DNA of 64,000 nucleotides from Streptomyces noursei (GCF_016917755.1 NZ_CP070326.1:8804001-8868000), one strand, 5' to 3'. Shown: positions 32,975 through 42,583, numbered from the stretch's first letter. Made by a program: numbers and translations. The notes: generated by a model not told the origin, from the sequence alone.

Positions 32975-33916
32975 ATGGACGCACTCCTCGCAGTCCGGGC
33001 TCGCGGGATCACCAAGTGGTTCGGCGATGTCGTCGCGCTCGACGGCGTCGACCTGGATGTGACGCAGGGGCAGATTCACGGCCTGGTCGGACCGAACGGC
33101 GCCGGCAAGACGACCTTGCTCGGCCTTCTGCTGGGTCTGGCCGTCGCCGACAGCGGCAGCCTCCAGATCCTGGGTACGCCGGTCGGGCGGGCGCTCGACG
33201 CTCCCGACGGTGTCGCGGGCTTCGTGGACGGACCCGGTCTCTACCCCTCGCTCACCGCCCGGCAGAACCTCGCCGCGCTGGCCGCTCTCCGCGGTGACGA
33301 CGCGCGGACCACGGCGATCGACGACGCACTTGCGCAGGTCGGGCTCACCGATGTCGCCGACGACCGGGCGCGCGGCTTCTCCCTCGGCATGCGACAGCGG
33401 TTGGGGCTGGCCGCGGCGCTGCTCACCAAGCCCCGGCTGCTCGTGCTCGACGAGCCGTCCAACGGCCTGGACCCGGCCGGCAAGAAGCACGTGCACGGTG
33501 TCCTGACCCGGCTCGCGACGGACGGCACCGGCGTCGTGCTCTCCAGTCACCGCATGGACGACGTCGAGGCCCTGTGCTCCGACGTCAGCATCCTCGCCGC
33601 CGGGCGGGTCGTCTTCTCCGGGCCGTTGAGCAAACTGGCCGCCGAGGAGCGGGAACTCGACTACCGCGTACGCACCTCCGACGCGCACGCCGCCCGCCGA
33701 CTGGCCGCCGAAACAGCCGGGATCCGCCTCGTCGACGACGCCGGGGCACGGCACGACGCGCAGGTGCTCGTCGTGCGCGCGCAGGTGCCTGCCCTCGACG
33801 AACTGGTGGTGCGGCTGGTGCGGGCGGGCATCGCGGTACGCGAGCTCTCCCCCGTGGTGTCGCCGCTCGAAGCAGCGTTCCTCGCCCTCACCGAACCTGA
33901 GGAGGCCGGGCGATGA
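32975..33916 (+). CDS. ABC transporter ATP-binding protein
   Basis: 313 residues with Walker A GPNGAGKTT, signature FSLGMRQRLGLA, Walker B RLLVLDEP and the H-loop SSHRM, plus a ~90-residue C-terminal extension typical of drug/lantibiotic-export ATPases (CcmA/DrrA-like). Begins at ATG 32975 after GAAGGGA. Overlaps the permease start by 4 bp (ATGA). First gene of a three-gene operon ending in a large secreted phosphoesterase. Confidence 0.95.
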   Translation: MDALLAVRARGITKWFGDVVALDGVDLDVTQGQIHGLVGPNGAGKTTLLGLLLGLAVADSGSLQILGTPVGRALDAPDGVAGFVDGPGLYPSLTARQNLAALAALRGDDARTTAIDDALAQVGLTDVADDRARGFSLGMRQRLGLAAALLTKPRLLVLDEPSNGLDPAGKKHVHGVLTRLATDGTGVVLSSHRMDDVEALCSDVSILAAGRVVFSGPLSKLAAEERELDYRVRTSDAHAARRLAAETAGIRLVDDAGARHDAQVLVVRAQVPALDELVVRLVRAGIAVRELSPVVSPLEAAFLALTEPEEAGR

Positions 33917-35286
33917 ACGCGCCCCTCACGCACGCCCACGCCCGGCCCCACGGTGCCGGTACCCGCCGCGCCTCGGTGGCGCGTGGCTACCGCTTCGAGC
34001 TGGTCAAGCTGGTCTCGCAGTGGCGGATCCGCCTGCTGGTTCTCGCCTGCTGGATCGCGCCGGCGCTCTTCGTCGCCGCGGTGAGCCAACAGAGCACGCT
34101 CCCCGTCGACACCCTTTTCGGCCGCTGGATGCACGCCACCGGATGGGCCGGACCGCTGGTGACGCTCGGTTTCGCGGGCACCTGGGCGCTTCCGCTGCTG
34201 ACCTCGGTGGTCGCCGGCGACGTGTTCGCCGCCGAGGACCGACTCGGCACCTGGCGCCACCTGCTCGTGGCGGTCCGGTCGCCCAGGCGGATCTTCGCCG
34301 CAAAGGCGTTCGCCAGCCTCACCGTCCTGCTGCTGCTCGTGGCCGGGCTGGCCTGTTCCAGCGCGGCCGGTGGGGTCGTGGCGGTCGGCAACCAGCCGCT
34401 GGTCGGCCTCGACGGCCACCTGCTGACGCCGGCGGACGCCGCCGTCAAGGTCCTGCTCGCCTGGGTCTGCGTCCTCGCTCCGACCCTCTCCCTCGCCGGG
34501 ATCGGACTGCTCGGGTCCGTCGCGCTGGGGCGCTCCCCGATGGGGCTGCTGCTGCCCGTCCTCGTCGCCCTCGCGATGCAGCTCGCACAGATGATGCCAC
34601 TGCCGGTCGCCGTCCGCCTCGCGCTGCCCAGCTACGCCTTCATCGCCTGGAACGGTCTGTTCACCGGCCCGGCCCAGCTCGCCCCGCTCCTGATCGGCAC
34701 CGGTGTCAGCCTGGCGTGGGCCGCGCTGGCGACGGCGCTGGCCTACCTGCTGTTCCTGCGGCGCGACTTCACGAACCTGAGCTACGACGGCTCGGGGCGC
34801 CGCACGGTCACCGTCGGAGTCCTGCCGCTGGCCGGGCTGGTCGCCGTGACGGTGGCGGTCCTCACCACGTCGGCCACGGCCACGGCCACCGGCTCCGGGA
34901 TCGAGCAGGACAAGGTGCAGCGCTCGGTCGCCACGGCATTCGCCCACCTGTACCGCATGCAGACCGAGCAGCTCCACCGGCCCCACGTCGCCGAAGCCCA
35001 GCTGAAAGCCGAGGCGACGTGCACCAAGGGCAGCCTCCAGACTGCCGCGCAGGGGGCGGGCAACGACTGGCGCTGCGTGGTCTCCTGGCACCTCCCCGGC
35101 GTCGACGCCGCCGGCCAGGCCATCTATCAGCTCGACGTGACCCCGGACGGGCGGTTCATGGCCGATGGCGATGGACCGAAGGAAGTCAACGGCTACTTCC
35201 TGGTGCGGACCCCGCAGGGCGACGCACCCAACCCGCTGTGGCAGTTCGACGGCAATGTCGCGCTGCTCGCCACCTCGAAGGGATGA
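33913..35286 (+). CDS. ABC transporter permease with extracytoplasmic C-terminal domain
   Basis: 457 residues. About six membrane helices lie between residues 35 and 280, like ABC-2 export permeases. A seventh helix (VGVLPLAGLVAVTVAVLTTSATA) leads to a ~145-residue extracytoplasmic tail with two cysteines (EATCTKGSLQT, DWRCVVSWHLPG). Such a tail is unusual for an ABC-2 permease and may be the part that interacts with the secreted product of the next gene. Translationally coupled to the ATPase gene; the next start lies 5 bp after its stop. Confidence 0.88.
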   Translation: MNAPLTHAHARPHGAGTRRASVARGYRFELVKLVSQWRIRLLVLACWIAPALFVAAVSQQSTLPVDTLFGRWMHATGWAGPLVTLGFAGTWALPLLTSVVAGDVFAAEDRLGTWRHLLVAVRSPRRIFAAKAFASLTVLLLLVAGLACSSAAGGVVAVGNQPLVGLDGHLLTPADAAVKVLLAWVCVLAPTLSLAGIGLLGSVALGRSPMGLLLPVLVALAMQLAQMMPLPVAVRLALPSYAFIAWNGLFTGPAQLAPLLIGTGVSLAWAALATALAYLLFLRRDFTNLSYDGSGRRTVTVGVLPLAGLVAVTVAVLTTSATATATGSGIEQDKVQRSVATAFAHLYRMQTEQLHRPHVAEAQLKAEATCTKGSLQTAAQGAGNDWRCVVSWHLPGVDAAGQAIYQLDVTPDGRFMADGDGPKEVNGYFLVRTPQGDAPNPLWQFDGNVALLATSKG

Positions 35287-35290
35287 CTCC

Positions 35291-38044
35291 ATGCAGGTCA
35301 TACGCCGCCGCCGGCATGACGCGAACGACCGTGCCGGCAATCTCCGCAGACGTTTCAGCCGCCGCGGCACCCTGGCCACGGCCACCGCGGTCGTCCTCGC
35401 CGCCACCGCCGGCATCGGTTATGCCCAGACGCACCAGTTCGGCACCGCCCGGGTCGGTCAGAGGACGGCTGACGGCCAGGTCGTCTCCAGCGACCAGTAC
35501 ATCGCCCCGTACGGCGACCGTCTCGTCATCGACGACGGCAAGATCATGTCGTCCTCGGTCAGCCCGGACGGCACCCACGTCGCGGCCTCGCTCACCGACG
35601 GCGGGGCGGCGCTGGCCATCGTCGACCGCAAGAACTGGAAGGTGCAGCAGCTCGTCGGCGCCTCCGCTTCGTCGACCCCGCGCATCAGCAGCAACTCCGT
35701 GGGCCAGGAAGGCCCCACGTACTCGCCCGACGGCAAGCAGCTGTGGCTGGGCCAGACCGACGGCTACACCAAGTTCACAATGAACCCGGACGGCAGCGTC
35801 AGCAACCCGACGTTCATCAAGATCCCGGCGGACGGCACCAAGCACGCGCTGGTGGGCGAGCCGGTGTTCTCCTCCGACGGCTCCACCGTGTACGCCGCGG
35901 TCAACGGCCAGAACAAGGTGGTCGCCCTCGATGCGGCGACCGGTGCCGTCAAGCACAGCTGGGCCGTGGGCAACGCCCCGCGGGACATGGTCAAGGTCGG
36001 CCACAAGCTCTACGTCAGCAACGAGGGCGGCCGTCCGGCCAAGCCCGGCGAGCCCACGATCAACTCCTACGACACCCAGGTGCCCGCCGACCCGAAGACC
36101 GGTGCCGCCACCACCGGCACGGTCAGCGTCATCGACCTGGCGAAGCCGGGTGCCGCCGTCAAGAGCATCGACGTCGGTCTGCACCCGACCGCCCTGTACG
36201 CCAAGGGCGGGGCACTGTTCGTCACCAACACCGCCACCAACGACGTGTCGGTCATCAGCACCACCGGCGACAAGGTCGTGCAGACCATCGCCACCCGTCC
36301 GTGGCCGGAGGCGTCGGTGGGTTACGAGCCCAACGCGGTGACACTCACCGACGACGGTCATCTGCTGGTGACGCTCGGCCGCGCCAACGCGGTCGCCGTA
36401 TACAAGTACAAGAGCCCGCAGGAGCCGGTCAGCTACGTCGGCCTGCTCCCCACGGACTACTTCCCCTCGGAGATCGCCACCGTCGGCAAGCAGGTGCTGG
36501 TCTCCAACTCCCGTGGAATCGACGCCCGCCGCCCCACCGCAAGCGGTGCGCACGGCACCCACGACACCACCTCCAGCCTGCAGCGGTTCACCCTGCCCGA
36601 CGACAGCGTCATCAGGTCCGAGACGGCCAAGGTCTTCAAGCAGAACGGCTGGACGGGCGACTCGGTCAAGAGGACCGACGGCACGAGCCACGCGAAGCCG
36701 ACAGCGGTCCCGAAGCGGCTCGGCGACCCCTCGACGATCAAGCACGTCTTCCTGATCGTCAAGGAGAACCGGACCTACGACCAGGTCTTCGGCGACCTCC
36801 CGCAGGGCAACGGCGATCCGAAGCTGACGCAGTTCGGCGAGAACGTGACGCCGAACCAGCACGCGCTGGCCAAGCAGTTCGGGCTGTACGACAACACCTA
36901 CGACATCGGCACCAACTCTGCCGAAGGTCACAACTGGCTGATGCAGAGCGACAATCCGGAGTACACCGAGTCCTCGGCCGGCGAGTACCAGCGCAGCTAC
37001 GACACCGAGAACGACGCGCTCGGCCACCAGAAGTCCGGTTTCCTGTGGACCGGTGCGCAGGCTGCAGGCAGGTCCGTCAAGGACTTCGGTGAGTTCCAGT
37101 CGGTGGAGAGCAAGCCGTCCGGAGCGTCCTGGCAGAACCTGTACTGCGACGCCAGGACCATGGACGCAACCGGGAGGCCCACGGCCTACCCCATCAAGAC
37201 CGGGTCGGCGATCCCCTCGCTCAACGACGTGTCGGTGCCCGGCTTCCCGATGTTCGACCTCGACGTCCCGGATATCTACAAGTACCAGGTCTGGAAGCAG
37301 GACTTCGAGAAGAACGGGCCGGCGAACCTGAACATGTTCTGGTTCTCCAACGACCACACCGGTGGTCCCGCGAGCCCGTCCGCCCAGGTCGCGGACAACG
37401 ACCTCGCGGTCGGCAAGATGGTCGACAAGATCTCGCACAGCAAGTACTGGAAGGACTCGGCCATCTTCGTCGTCGAGGACGACTCCCAGGCGGGCCTCGA
37501 CCACGTGGACGGGCACCGGGCCCCGATCCAGATCATCAGCCCCTGGGCACAGCACGGCAGGACCGACAGCCACTACTACACCCAGATCACGATGATCCGG
37601 ACCATCGAGCAGATCCTCGGGATCCACCCGATGAACCAGAAGGACAGCGCGGCCAGCCCCATGAGCGGCGCCTTCACCGCCCACCCGGACACCGCCCCGT
37701 TCAAGGCGCAGCCCAACCGCGTCCCCCTCACCGACGGTCTGAAGACCCAGCCGCCCTGCGGCTCGGACAACCCGGCAGCGCAGAGCCCCAGGGCAGCGGC
37801 CGTCTCGCCCGCGACGGTACCGGCGGACAAGCAGGACCTGGCGGCGACCTGGGACAAATGGAAGTCCAAGCAGCGGCTGACCGGCCCCCACGCCGTCCCC
37901 GACTACGCCAACCCCGCCCAGATGAACCACCTCACCTGGTACGAGACGCACAACTGGAACAGGCCGTACCCGGGCGAGAACAAGATCTTCGCGCCGCAGG
38001 ACGTGCCGGGCGCGTACCTTCCGTCCTCGGAGAACGACGGCTGA
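35291..38044 (+). CDS. Secreted beta-propeller/phosphoesterase fusion protein
   Basis: 917 residues. The leader LRRRFSRRGTLATATAVVLAATAGIGYAQ combines a twin-Arg-like stretch with a hydrophobic core; Tat export is possible. Residues ~40-440 form a YncE-like seven-bladed propeller (VSPDGTHVAASL, YVSNEGG, TNTATNDVSVISTTG). Residues ~465-800 are an AcpA/phospholipase-C-type phosphoesterase (HVFLIVKENRTYDQVFGDLP, with the metal- or nucleophile-bearing ENRTYD and the later VVEDDSQAGLDHVDGHR). The substrate could be a phosphodiester or phospholipid. It is the third gene of the ABC operon, which is the odd feature. Confidence 0.88.
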   Translation: MQVIRRRRHDANDRAGNLRRRFSRRGTLATATAVVLAATAGIGYAQTHQFGTARVGQRTADGQVVSSDQYIAPYGDRLVIDDGKIMSSSVSPDGTHVAASLTDGGAALAIVDRKNWKVQQLVGASASSTPRISSNSVGQEGPTYSPDGKQLWLGQTDGYTKFTMNPDGSVSNPTFIKIPADGTKHALVGEPVFSSDGSTVYAAVNGQNKVVALDAATGAVKHSWAVGNAPRDMVKVGHKLYVSNEGGRPAKPGEPTINSYDTQVPADPKTGAATTGTVSVIDLAKPGAAVKSIDVGLHPTALYAKGGALFVTNTATNDVSVISTTGDKVVQTIATRPWPEASVGYEPNAVTLTDDGHLLVTLGRANAVAVYKYKSPQEPVSYVGLLPTDYFPSEIATVGKQVLVSNSRGIDARRPTASGAHGTHDTTSSLQRFTLPDDSVIRSETAKVFKQNGWTGDSVKRTDGTSHAKPTAVPKRLGDPSTIKHVFLIVKENRTYDQVFGDLPQGNGDPKLTQFGENVTPNQHALAKQFGLYDNTYDIGTNSAEGHNWLMQSDNPEYTESSAGEYQRSYDTENDALGHQKSGFLWTGAQAAGRSVKDFGEFQSVESKPSGASWQNLYCDARTMDATGRPTAYPIKTGSAIPSLNDVSVPGFPMFDLDVPDIYKYQVWKQDFEKNGPANLNMFWFSNDHTGGPASPSAQVADNDLAVGKMVDKISHSKYWKDSAIFVVEDDSQAGLDHVDGHRAPIQIISPWAQHGRTDSHYYTQITMIRTIEQILGIHPMNQKDSAASPMSGAFTAHPDTAPFKAQPNRVPLTDGLKTQPPCGSDNPAAQSPRAAAVSPATVPADKQDLAATWDKWKSKQRLTGPHAVPDYANPAQMNHLTWYETHNWNRPYPGENKIFAPQDVPGAYLPSSENDG

Positions 38045-38081
38045 CGTCTGCTGGAAGCTGAGGGGCGAGTGGCTTCACCCC

Positions 38082-38106
38082 GGCCCGACGGCCACACCGT
38101 CGGGCC
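38082..38106 (+). terminator. Hairpin after the phosphoesterase gene
   Basis: GGCCCGACGG (38082-38091) pairs with CCGTCGGGCC (38097-38106) around CCACA; begins 38 bp after the stop codon of the ABC operon. Confidence 0.85.
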
Positions 38107-38409
38107 GTCTTCCGCCCCCCGGTCAGACCGCACCCGACGGAGGTATCAGGGACGCCGGCTCTCAGCACTGGGGACAATCCGGGGAGTTCGACTGGCATGC
38201 CCAACCGCGTTGCCGAATCGCGTGGTGAGCAGAGGAGACACCTTCCTCCGCTGCCCGTCCGCCTCCGGCTTCCCCCACGGAAGCTCCACCTCTACCGGCG
38301 GGAACGCTGCCACGTGACGCTTCAACTCTCCGGCCACCGAGGAGGGGCATGTCGACGGTACGCGTCCTGGCCCCCTTCGGCCGTGCCGAAGGTCGAAGCC
38401 GACCGGGCA

Positions 38410-38740
38410 CGGCCTGCCGTTCTCGACCTGGAGCCCGGCCGAGCTGGCCGACTTCCTGGTCGCCGAGGGGGTGGTTGACGGCATCAGCCACGAGGGTCTT
38501 CGGGTCCTGGTCCGCGAAGAGGGCGTCTCGTTTCAACCCCGACCAACTCCTCCTGGCTCAACCGCATCGAGTCCCAGTTCACCGCCCCGCGCTACTTCTC
38601 CCTGGACGGCACCGACCACGCCAGCGATACAGAGCAGGGCAGGGCAGGGCAGCATGATCCGCCGCTACCTGATCCGGCGAAACCGCCATGCCGACGACCG
38701 CCGCCTCCAGGCCGTCGTCGCCAAGGCCAACGTGGCCTGA
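38410..38740 (+). pseudogene. IS630-family transposase fossil
   Basis: Starts with an N-terminal segment LPFSTWSPAELADFLVAEGV, GISHEGLRVLVREEGVSFQ typical of IS630-family transposases. It jumps directly to the C-terminal segment TNSSWLNRIESQFTAPRYFSLDGTDHAS in another frame. After a (GGGCA)-type slippage tract near 38636-38652 it ends SMIRRYLIRRNRHADD...VVAKANVA. The middle ~200 residues, including the DDE core, are deleted. Terminal repeats were not identified. Confidence 0.75.
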
Positions 38741-38747
38741 TACGACG

Positions 38748-39554
38748 TCAGTCGGCCTGCAGGACGAAGAACAGGAAGCACACGAAGGCCCCCGAGGGCT
38801 TGTCCACGAAGATGTCGGGGTACAGCTCGCGGGCGCCCGGTGCGGGGAGCGGTTCGCTGATGACGTTGATCCGGAAGCCGGCCGCGGTGAAGGCGTCGGT
38901 CATCGCGTGCAGCGGCCGATGCCAGAAGGTCATCAGGGCGGTGTGCCCGCCGAGGGTCCATTCCTCGGAGTGCTTGTACGTCGCGAAGTAGTCGGTGCCC
39001 GGCTGCACGAGGCCGATGGAGGGGTGATCAACGGACACGATCAGCCGGCCGCCGGGAGTCAGCACGCGCCGCAGTTCGGCCAGCGGTGCCGTCCAGTCCT
39101 CCAGATAGTGCAGGACCAGGGACGCGACGACGTCGTCGAACGCGGCATCGGGGAACGGCAGCGGGCTGCCCAGATCGGCGAGGTGCAGGGCCGCGTCGTC
39201 GCCGAGCCGCTTCCTGGCCAGCTCCAGCATCTTGGTGCTGGAGTCGAAGCCGGTCACGATCGCGCCCCGGTCGCGCAGCGCCGCGGACAGGGGGCCGGAG
39301 CCGCAGCCGGCGTCCAGGATCCGTCGGCCGGCCACGTCCCCGGCCAGGTCCAGCATCGCAGGCCGCTCGTAGTGCGCGTTGAAGAGGCTGGTTTCGTTCT
39401 GGGCCGAGTACGCCTCGGCGAAGCTGTCGTAGTCGTTGGGCACGGCCTGCTCGCCGGGCCCGGCGGAACCCTCCGGGACAGGACGGATCCACGGCGGCTG
39501 CGAGGCTGCCGGGATGCCTGCGTGCACGTCAGAGCTTCTGGAAGCGGAAGTCAT
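38748..39554 (-). CDS. SAM-dependent methyltransferase (class I)
   Basis: 268 residues with motif I ILDAGCGSGPLSAALRDRG, then FDSSTKMLELARKRLG, LPFPDAAFDDVVASLVLHYLEDW (motif IV region) and LTPGGRLIVSVDHP. These are marks of UbiE/Methyltransf_11-type small-molecule methyltransferases. ATG 39554 has CCAGGA 8 nt upstream; a later GTG 39443 (VPNDYDSFAEAYS) is the alternative that begins at the conserved domain. The substrate is unknown. Confidence 0.88.
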   Translation of the reverse strand: MTSASRSSDVHAGIPAASQPPWIRPVPEGSAGPGEQAVPNDYDSFAEAYSAQNETSLFNAHYERPAMLDLAGDVAGRRILDAGCGSGPLSAALRDRGAIVTGFDSSTKMLELARKRLGDDAALHLADLGSPLPFPDAAFDDVVASLVLHYLEDWTAPLAELRRVLTPGGRLIVSVDHPSIGLVQPGTDYFATYKHSEEWTLGGHTALMTFWHRPLHAMTDAFTAAGFRINVISEPLPAPGARELYPDIFVDKPSGAFVCFLFFVLQAD

Positions 39555-39833
39555 ACGGTCGATCCTGGCACGCACGTCCCACCTGGCGTCGGGACATTCA
39601 CGATCCCCCTGCTTGCCACGGCTGCCGATGAGCGCCATACAGGGCGTACGTTGTCTGATGCGGCACTAGACGAACCAGGACGGTGCCGAGACAAGCACCC
39701 AAAGCCGCCAGAAAGATCAGTGCGGGCCTGGAGCCCGACCGGACCTCCTCGCCGACGCATACGGATCAGGTCGGGCCGGGACGGATGTCGATTCGGCCGA
39801 TCCAGGTCGGTGCCGTAAGGTTCAGTGTGCCGT

Positions 39834-39907
39834 CGCGGGGTGGAGCAGCTCGGTAGCTCGCTGGGCTCATAACCCAGAGGTCGCAGGTTCAAATCCTGTC
39901 CCCGCTA
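39834..39907 (+). tRNA. Initiator tRNA-fMet (anticodon CAU)
   Basis: 74-nt cloverleaf, anticodon CAT in the loop CTCATAA flanked by the GGG/CCC pairs of the anticodon stem that mark initiator tRNA. The acceptor stem CGCGGGG/CCCCGCT has the expected unpaired first position. T-arm GGTTCAAATCC. CCA is not encoded. A hairpin follows 8 bp downstream. Confidence 0.96.
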
Positions 39908-39914
39908 CTCGAAG

Positions 39915-39946
39915 GTGAAGGCCCGGTGATCCCACCGGGCCTTCAC
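39915..39946 (+). terminator. Terminator of tRNA-fMet
   Basis: GTGAAGGCCCGGTG (39915-39928) pairs perfectly with CACCGGGCCTTCAC (39933-39946) around ATCC, a 14-bp stem directly after the tRNA. Confidence 0.92.
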
Positions 39947-40060
39947 TGGTTGTGTGCTCGCGGCCATGCGGCTGCGACGACCGCGCCCAGGTCGTGGTCG
40001 GTGCCGCGATCGGCGGATGGGACTTCACCACGCTCACCCAGCGCCGAACCGCACGGAAGA

Positions 40061-41137
40061 TCACTGGGCGCGCAGCACGCCCCACAGCGGCAGCTGTTCG
40101 AAGAACTCGACGGCTTCGTCCCGCCACCGCCCCCGCCAGTTGGCCGCGACGGCGGCCGCCTCCTGGGCACAGCGGCGGATCTCGGCGAGCAGCTCGGTGT
40201 CGACGCCGTGGCGCCGGGCGATGCCCTGAATCCGTTCGACGGTCTCCGGCGGGCAGCCGGGGCCGGCGAGCGCCGACTCCACGACCGCCCGCTCCGCACC
40301 GCTCGTCGCTGCCAGCAGCGCGCACACCGCGTAGCTGCGGCGGCCCTCGCGAAGATCCGATCCGGCCGGCTTGCCGACCGTGCCCGCGTCCGCGAACAGG
40401 TCGAGGTAGTCGTCGCGCATCTGCCCGCTCACCCCGAGCAGTCGGGCGTACCGGGCCAGTTCGTTCTCATGGGCGGCCGGGTCCGCGCCCGCCGCGAGCA
40501 GACCCAGCTGCAACGGGGCCAGCACCGAGTACCGGGCGCTCTTGTACTCGGACACGGTGTCCAGCACCTCGCGGTCGGGCATCGGGCCGAAGTCCCGCTC
40601 CAGGTCGAGGAATTGCCCGCGGACCGTGTCCGCCCCCGCCGTCGCCTGTACGGCCGCCATCGCCTGCCGCAGCTCGCGGGGAACCGGCGCGGTCAGCAGC
40701 ACCTGGACCGACAGAAACGCCGCCAGGTCCCCGGCCAGGACGGCCAGACCCAACGCCGTCTGCGGACGGCCGGGGAACCGCTCGCGGTAGGCGTAGTACA
40801 CCGACGGCGCCCCCCGGCGTACCGGGGAGTCGTCGATGATGTCGTCGTGGATCAGCCCGTGCGTCTGCAGCAACTCAATGCTGAGCGCGGCCTCGTCCAG
40901 CCCGGGCACGGCAGCGGGAGCCACCAGGCGCGCCGCCTCGTACAGCAGCGCGACCCGTAGCCGCTTCCCGCCCCGCAGCGACATGTCCCGCACCAGCTCC
41001 AGCGCCTCGGGCACGAACGCATTGCGCGGCGGCCCCTGCTCGGCGACCGAGTCGAAGTAGTTCGCGAACAACCCGTTGAAGCGCTCCTGGTATCCGGCGA
41101 GCCGCTCGTGTACACCGGCCGCGTTGTCAGCTGTCAT
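40061..41137 (-). CDS. Polyprenyl diphosphate synthase
   Basis: 358-residue trans-isoprenyl diphosphate synthase with GGKRLR (about 56-61), the first Asp-rich motif DDIID (98-102) and the second DDYLD (242-246). It condenses allylic diphosphates with IPP; chain length cannot be predicted reliably. ATG 41137 follows AGGGAGAG; the open frame above it is chance. No terpene cyclase or carotenoid gene lies beside it, so the product's use is unknown. Confidence 0.93.
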   Translation of the reverse strand: MTADNAAGVHERLAGYQERFNGLFANYFDSVAEQGPPRNAFVPEALELVRDMSLRGGKRLRVALLYEAARLVAPAAVPGLDEAALSIELLQTHGLIHDDIIDDSPVRRGAPSVYYAYRERFPGRPQTALGLAVLAGDLAAFLSVQVLLTAPVPRELRQAMAAVQATAGADTVRGQFLDLERDFGPMPDREVLDTVSEYKSARYSVLAPLQLGLLAAGADPAAHENELARYARLLGVSGQMRDDYLDLFADAGTVGKPAGSDLREGRRSYAVCALLAATSGAERAVVESALAGPGCPPETVERIQGIARRHGVDTELLAEIRRCAQEAAAVAANWRGRWRDEAVEFFEQLPLWGVLRAQ

Positions 41138-41444
41138 TGCTCTCCCTGGAACCCCGTCAAACAGGACGGCCGTCGACAGACACCGCCAGCTCGCATTCAA
41201 CACCACCAGATCAACTCCGCGTAGCGACCAGGGCGGTCGTGCGGGGGTCGTGACTGCGCCCCCACCGCGCAGACGCTGCCGGGCACCTCGAATTCCTGAG
41301 GGTGCCCGGCAGCGCCTGACCGAACAGCCACATGCCCAGGCAGGTGAGGACCTCGTTGCCGTAGTACAAGGACACGGCCGACGCGCAGCACACGGCGCCC
41401 GACGCCGACGGCTGGACGTGGGGCCCGGCCACTCGGGCGCGGAG
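41138..41444. other. Intergenic region, no gene recognised
   Basis: About 307 bp between the isoprenyl synthase start and the alkene reductase stop, both on the minus strand. It includes the synthase promoter; a short GC hairpin-like stretch is at about 41280-41320. The open frames on the minus strand lack support. Confidence 0.5.
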
Positions 41445-42563
41445 TCAGCGTCCCGGGCTGCTGGGGACAACCGACCGCATGATCGGCCTGGAACTCTCCT
41501 GCCATGCCGGGTAGTGGGTGTAGCCCGCGGCGCCGTGACCGTACAGCGCTGATTGGTCGATGTGCGTGTTCAGCGGCAGGCCGGCTGCGAAGCGGTGCGG
41601 CAGGTCGGGGTTGCTGATGAACAGGCGCCCGTACGAGACCAGGTCCGCGCGCCCCGATGCGAGCACCGCCTCGCCGGCCTCGCGGGTGGTCGGGGCGCGG
41701 TTCTCGCCGACGTTGGCGATGAGTGTGCCGTGCCAGCGCGGGCGCAGGTCGGCGAGGGCGGGGTAGCGGTCGTCGTCGGTGAGGTGGAGGTAGGCCAGGC
41801 CGAGGCCGTCGAGGCGGGCGAGGAGCGCGCGATAGACCGGGGCCGGGTCGGCCTCTTCCATGCCGAACTGGGGGTTGCCCGGCGAGAGGCGCAGGCCGAG
41901 CCGGCCGGCGCCGACTGTGTCCGTGATGGCCTGTACCAGTTCCAGCGGGAAGCGGATGCGGCCGGAGATGTCGCCGCCGTAGGCGTCGGTGCGCAGGTTG
42001 GTGTTGTCGGCCAGGAACTGGTGGATGAGGTAGCTGTTCGCGCCGTGCAGTTCGACGCCGTCGAAGCCGGCCCGGATCGCGTTGCGGGCGGCGGCGACGT
42101 GGTCGGCGATGGCCGTGCGGATGTCGTCGTGCGTCATCGCACGCGGTATGACCGGGTCTGCCTTGCCGTCCTTCACGTGTACGGGCCCGGGCACGGGGAC
42201 GGCGGAGGGACCGGTCGGGATGTCGCCGAGGACACGGGAGCGTGGGTGCCCTTGACGGCCGCCGTGCATCAGCTGGGCGAAGATCCGGCCGCCGGCGTCG
42301 TGCACTGCCTCGGTGACGTGCTGCCAGGCGGACACGTGTCGTTCGGACTCCAGGCCCGGGATGCGCCAGCCGCTCTGGCCGCGGAGGCTGGGCCAGATGC
42401 CCTCGGTGACGATGAGGCCGGCGCCGGCCCTCTGGCGGTAGTAGTCGGCGACGATCGGTAGCGGGGTGCCGTCCTCTTCGGCGCGGAAGCGCGTCATGGG
42501 GGCCATCACGATGCGGTTGGAGAGGGTCAGTTCCGCTGAGGTGAAGGGCGTCAGGAGCTTCAT
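41445..42563 (-). CDS. Old Yellow Enzyme-type alkene reductase
   Basis: 372-residue FMN enzyme of the NemA/OYE family, reducing activated C=C bonds with NADPH. Landmarks: LSNRIVMAPMTRFRA, QLMHGGRQGHPRS, the substrate-binding HGANSYLIHQFL, TDAYGGDISGRIRFPLE and SYGRLFISNPDLP. ATG 42563 or 42566; neither has a ribosome site, and the TTGACA-like -35 lies only ~30 bp upstream, so the mRNA may be leaderless. Divergent from a MerR gene, which probably induces it. Confidence 0.94.
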   Translation of the reverse strand: MKLLTPFTSAELTLSNRIVMAPMTRFRAEEDGTPLPIVADYYRQRAGAGLIVTEGIWPSLRGQSGWRIPGLESERHVSAWQHVTEAVHDAGGRIFAQLMHGGRQGHPRSRVLGDIPTGPSAVPVPGPVHVKDGKADPVIPRAMTHDDIRTAIADHVAAARNAIRAGFDGVELHGANSYLIHQFLADNTNLRTDAYGGDISGRIRFPLELVQAITDTVGAGRLGLRLSPGNPQFGMEEADPAPVYRALLARLDGLGLAYLHLTDDDRYPALADLRPRWHGTLIANVGENRAPTTREAGEAVLASGRADLVSYGRLFISNPDLPHRFAAGLPLNTHIDQSALYGHGAAGYTHYPAWQESSRPIMRSVVPSSPGR

Positions 42564-42583
42564 CATGCGCAAACCGTAGAATC

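Noticed and set aside
35186..37951. Long minus-strand open frame opposite the propeller-phosphoesterase
   Set aside because: Composition (Val/Gly/Arg/Asp-rich) is what the complement of a GC-rich gene produces; no motif or ribosome site.
39834..39946. tRNA-fMet as integration site of the accessory region
   Set aside because: I found no second copy of the tRNA 3' end and no integrase in the window.
40061..42563. Polyprenyl synthase plus alkene reductase as a terpene cluster
   Set aside because: No terpene cyclase, P450 or prenyltransferase is adjacent; the reductase is better explained by its MerR partner.
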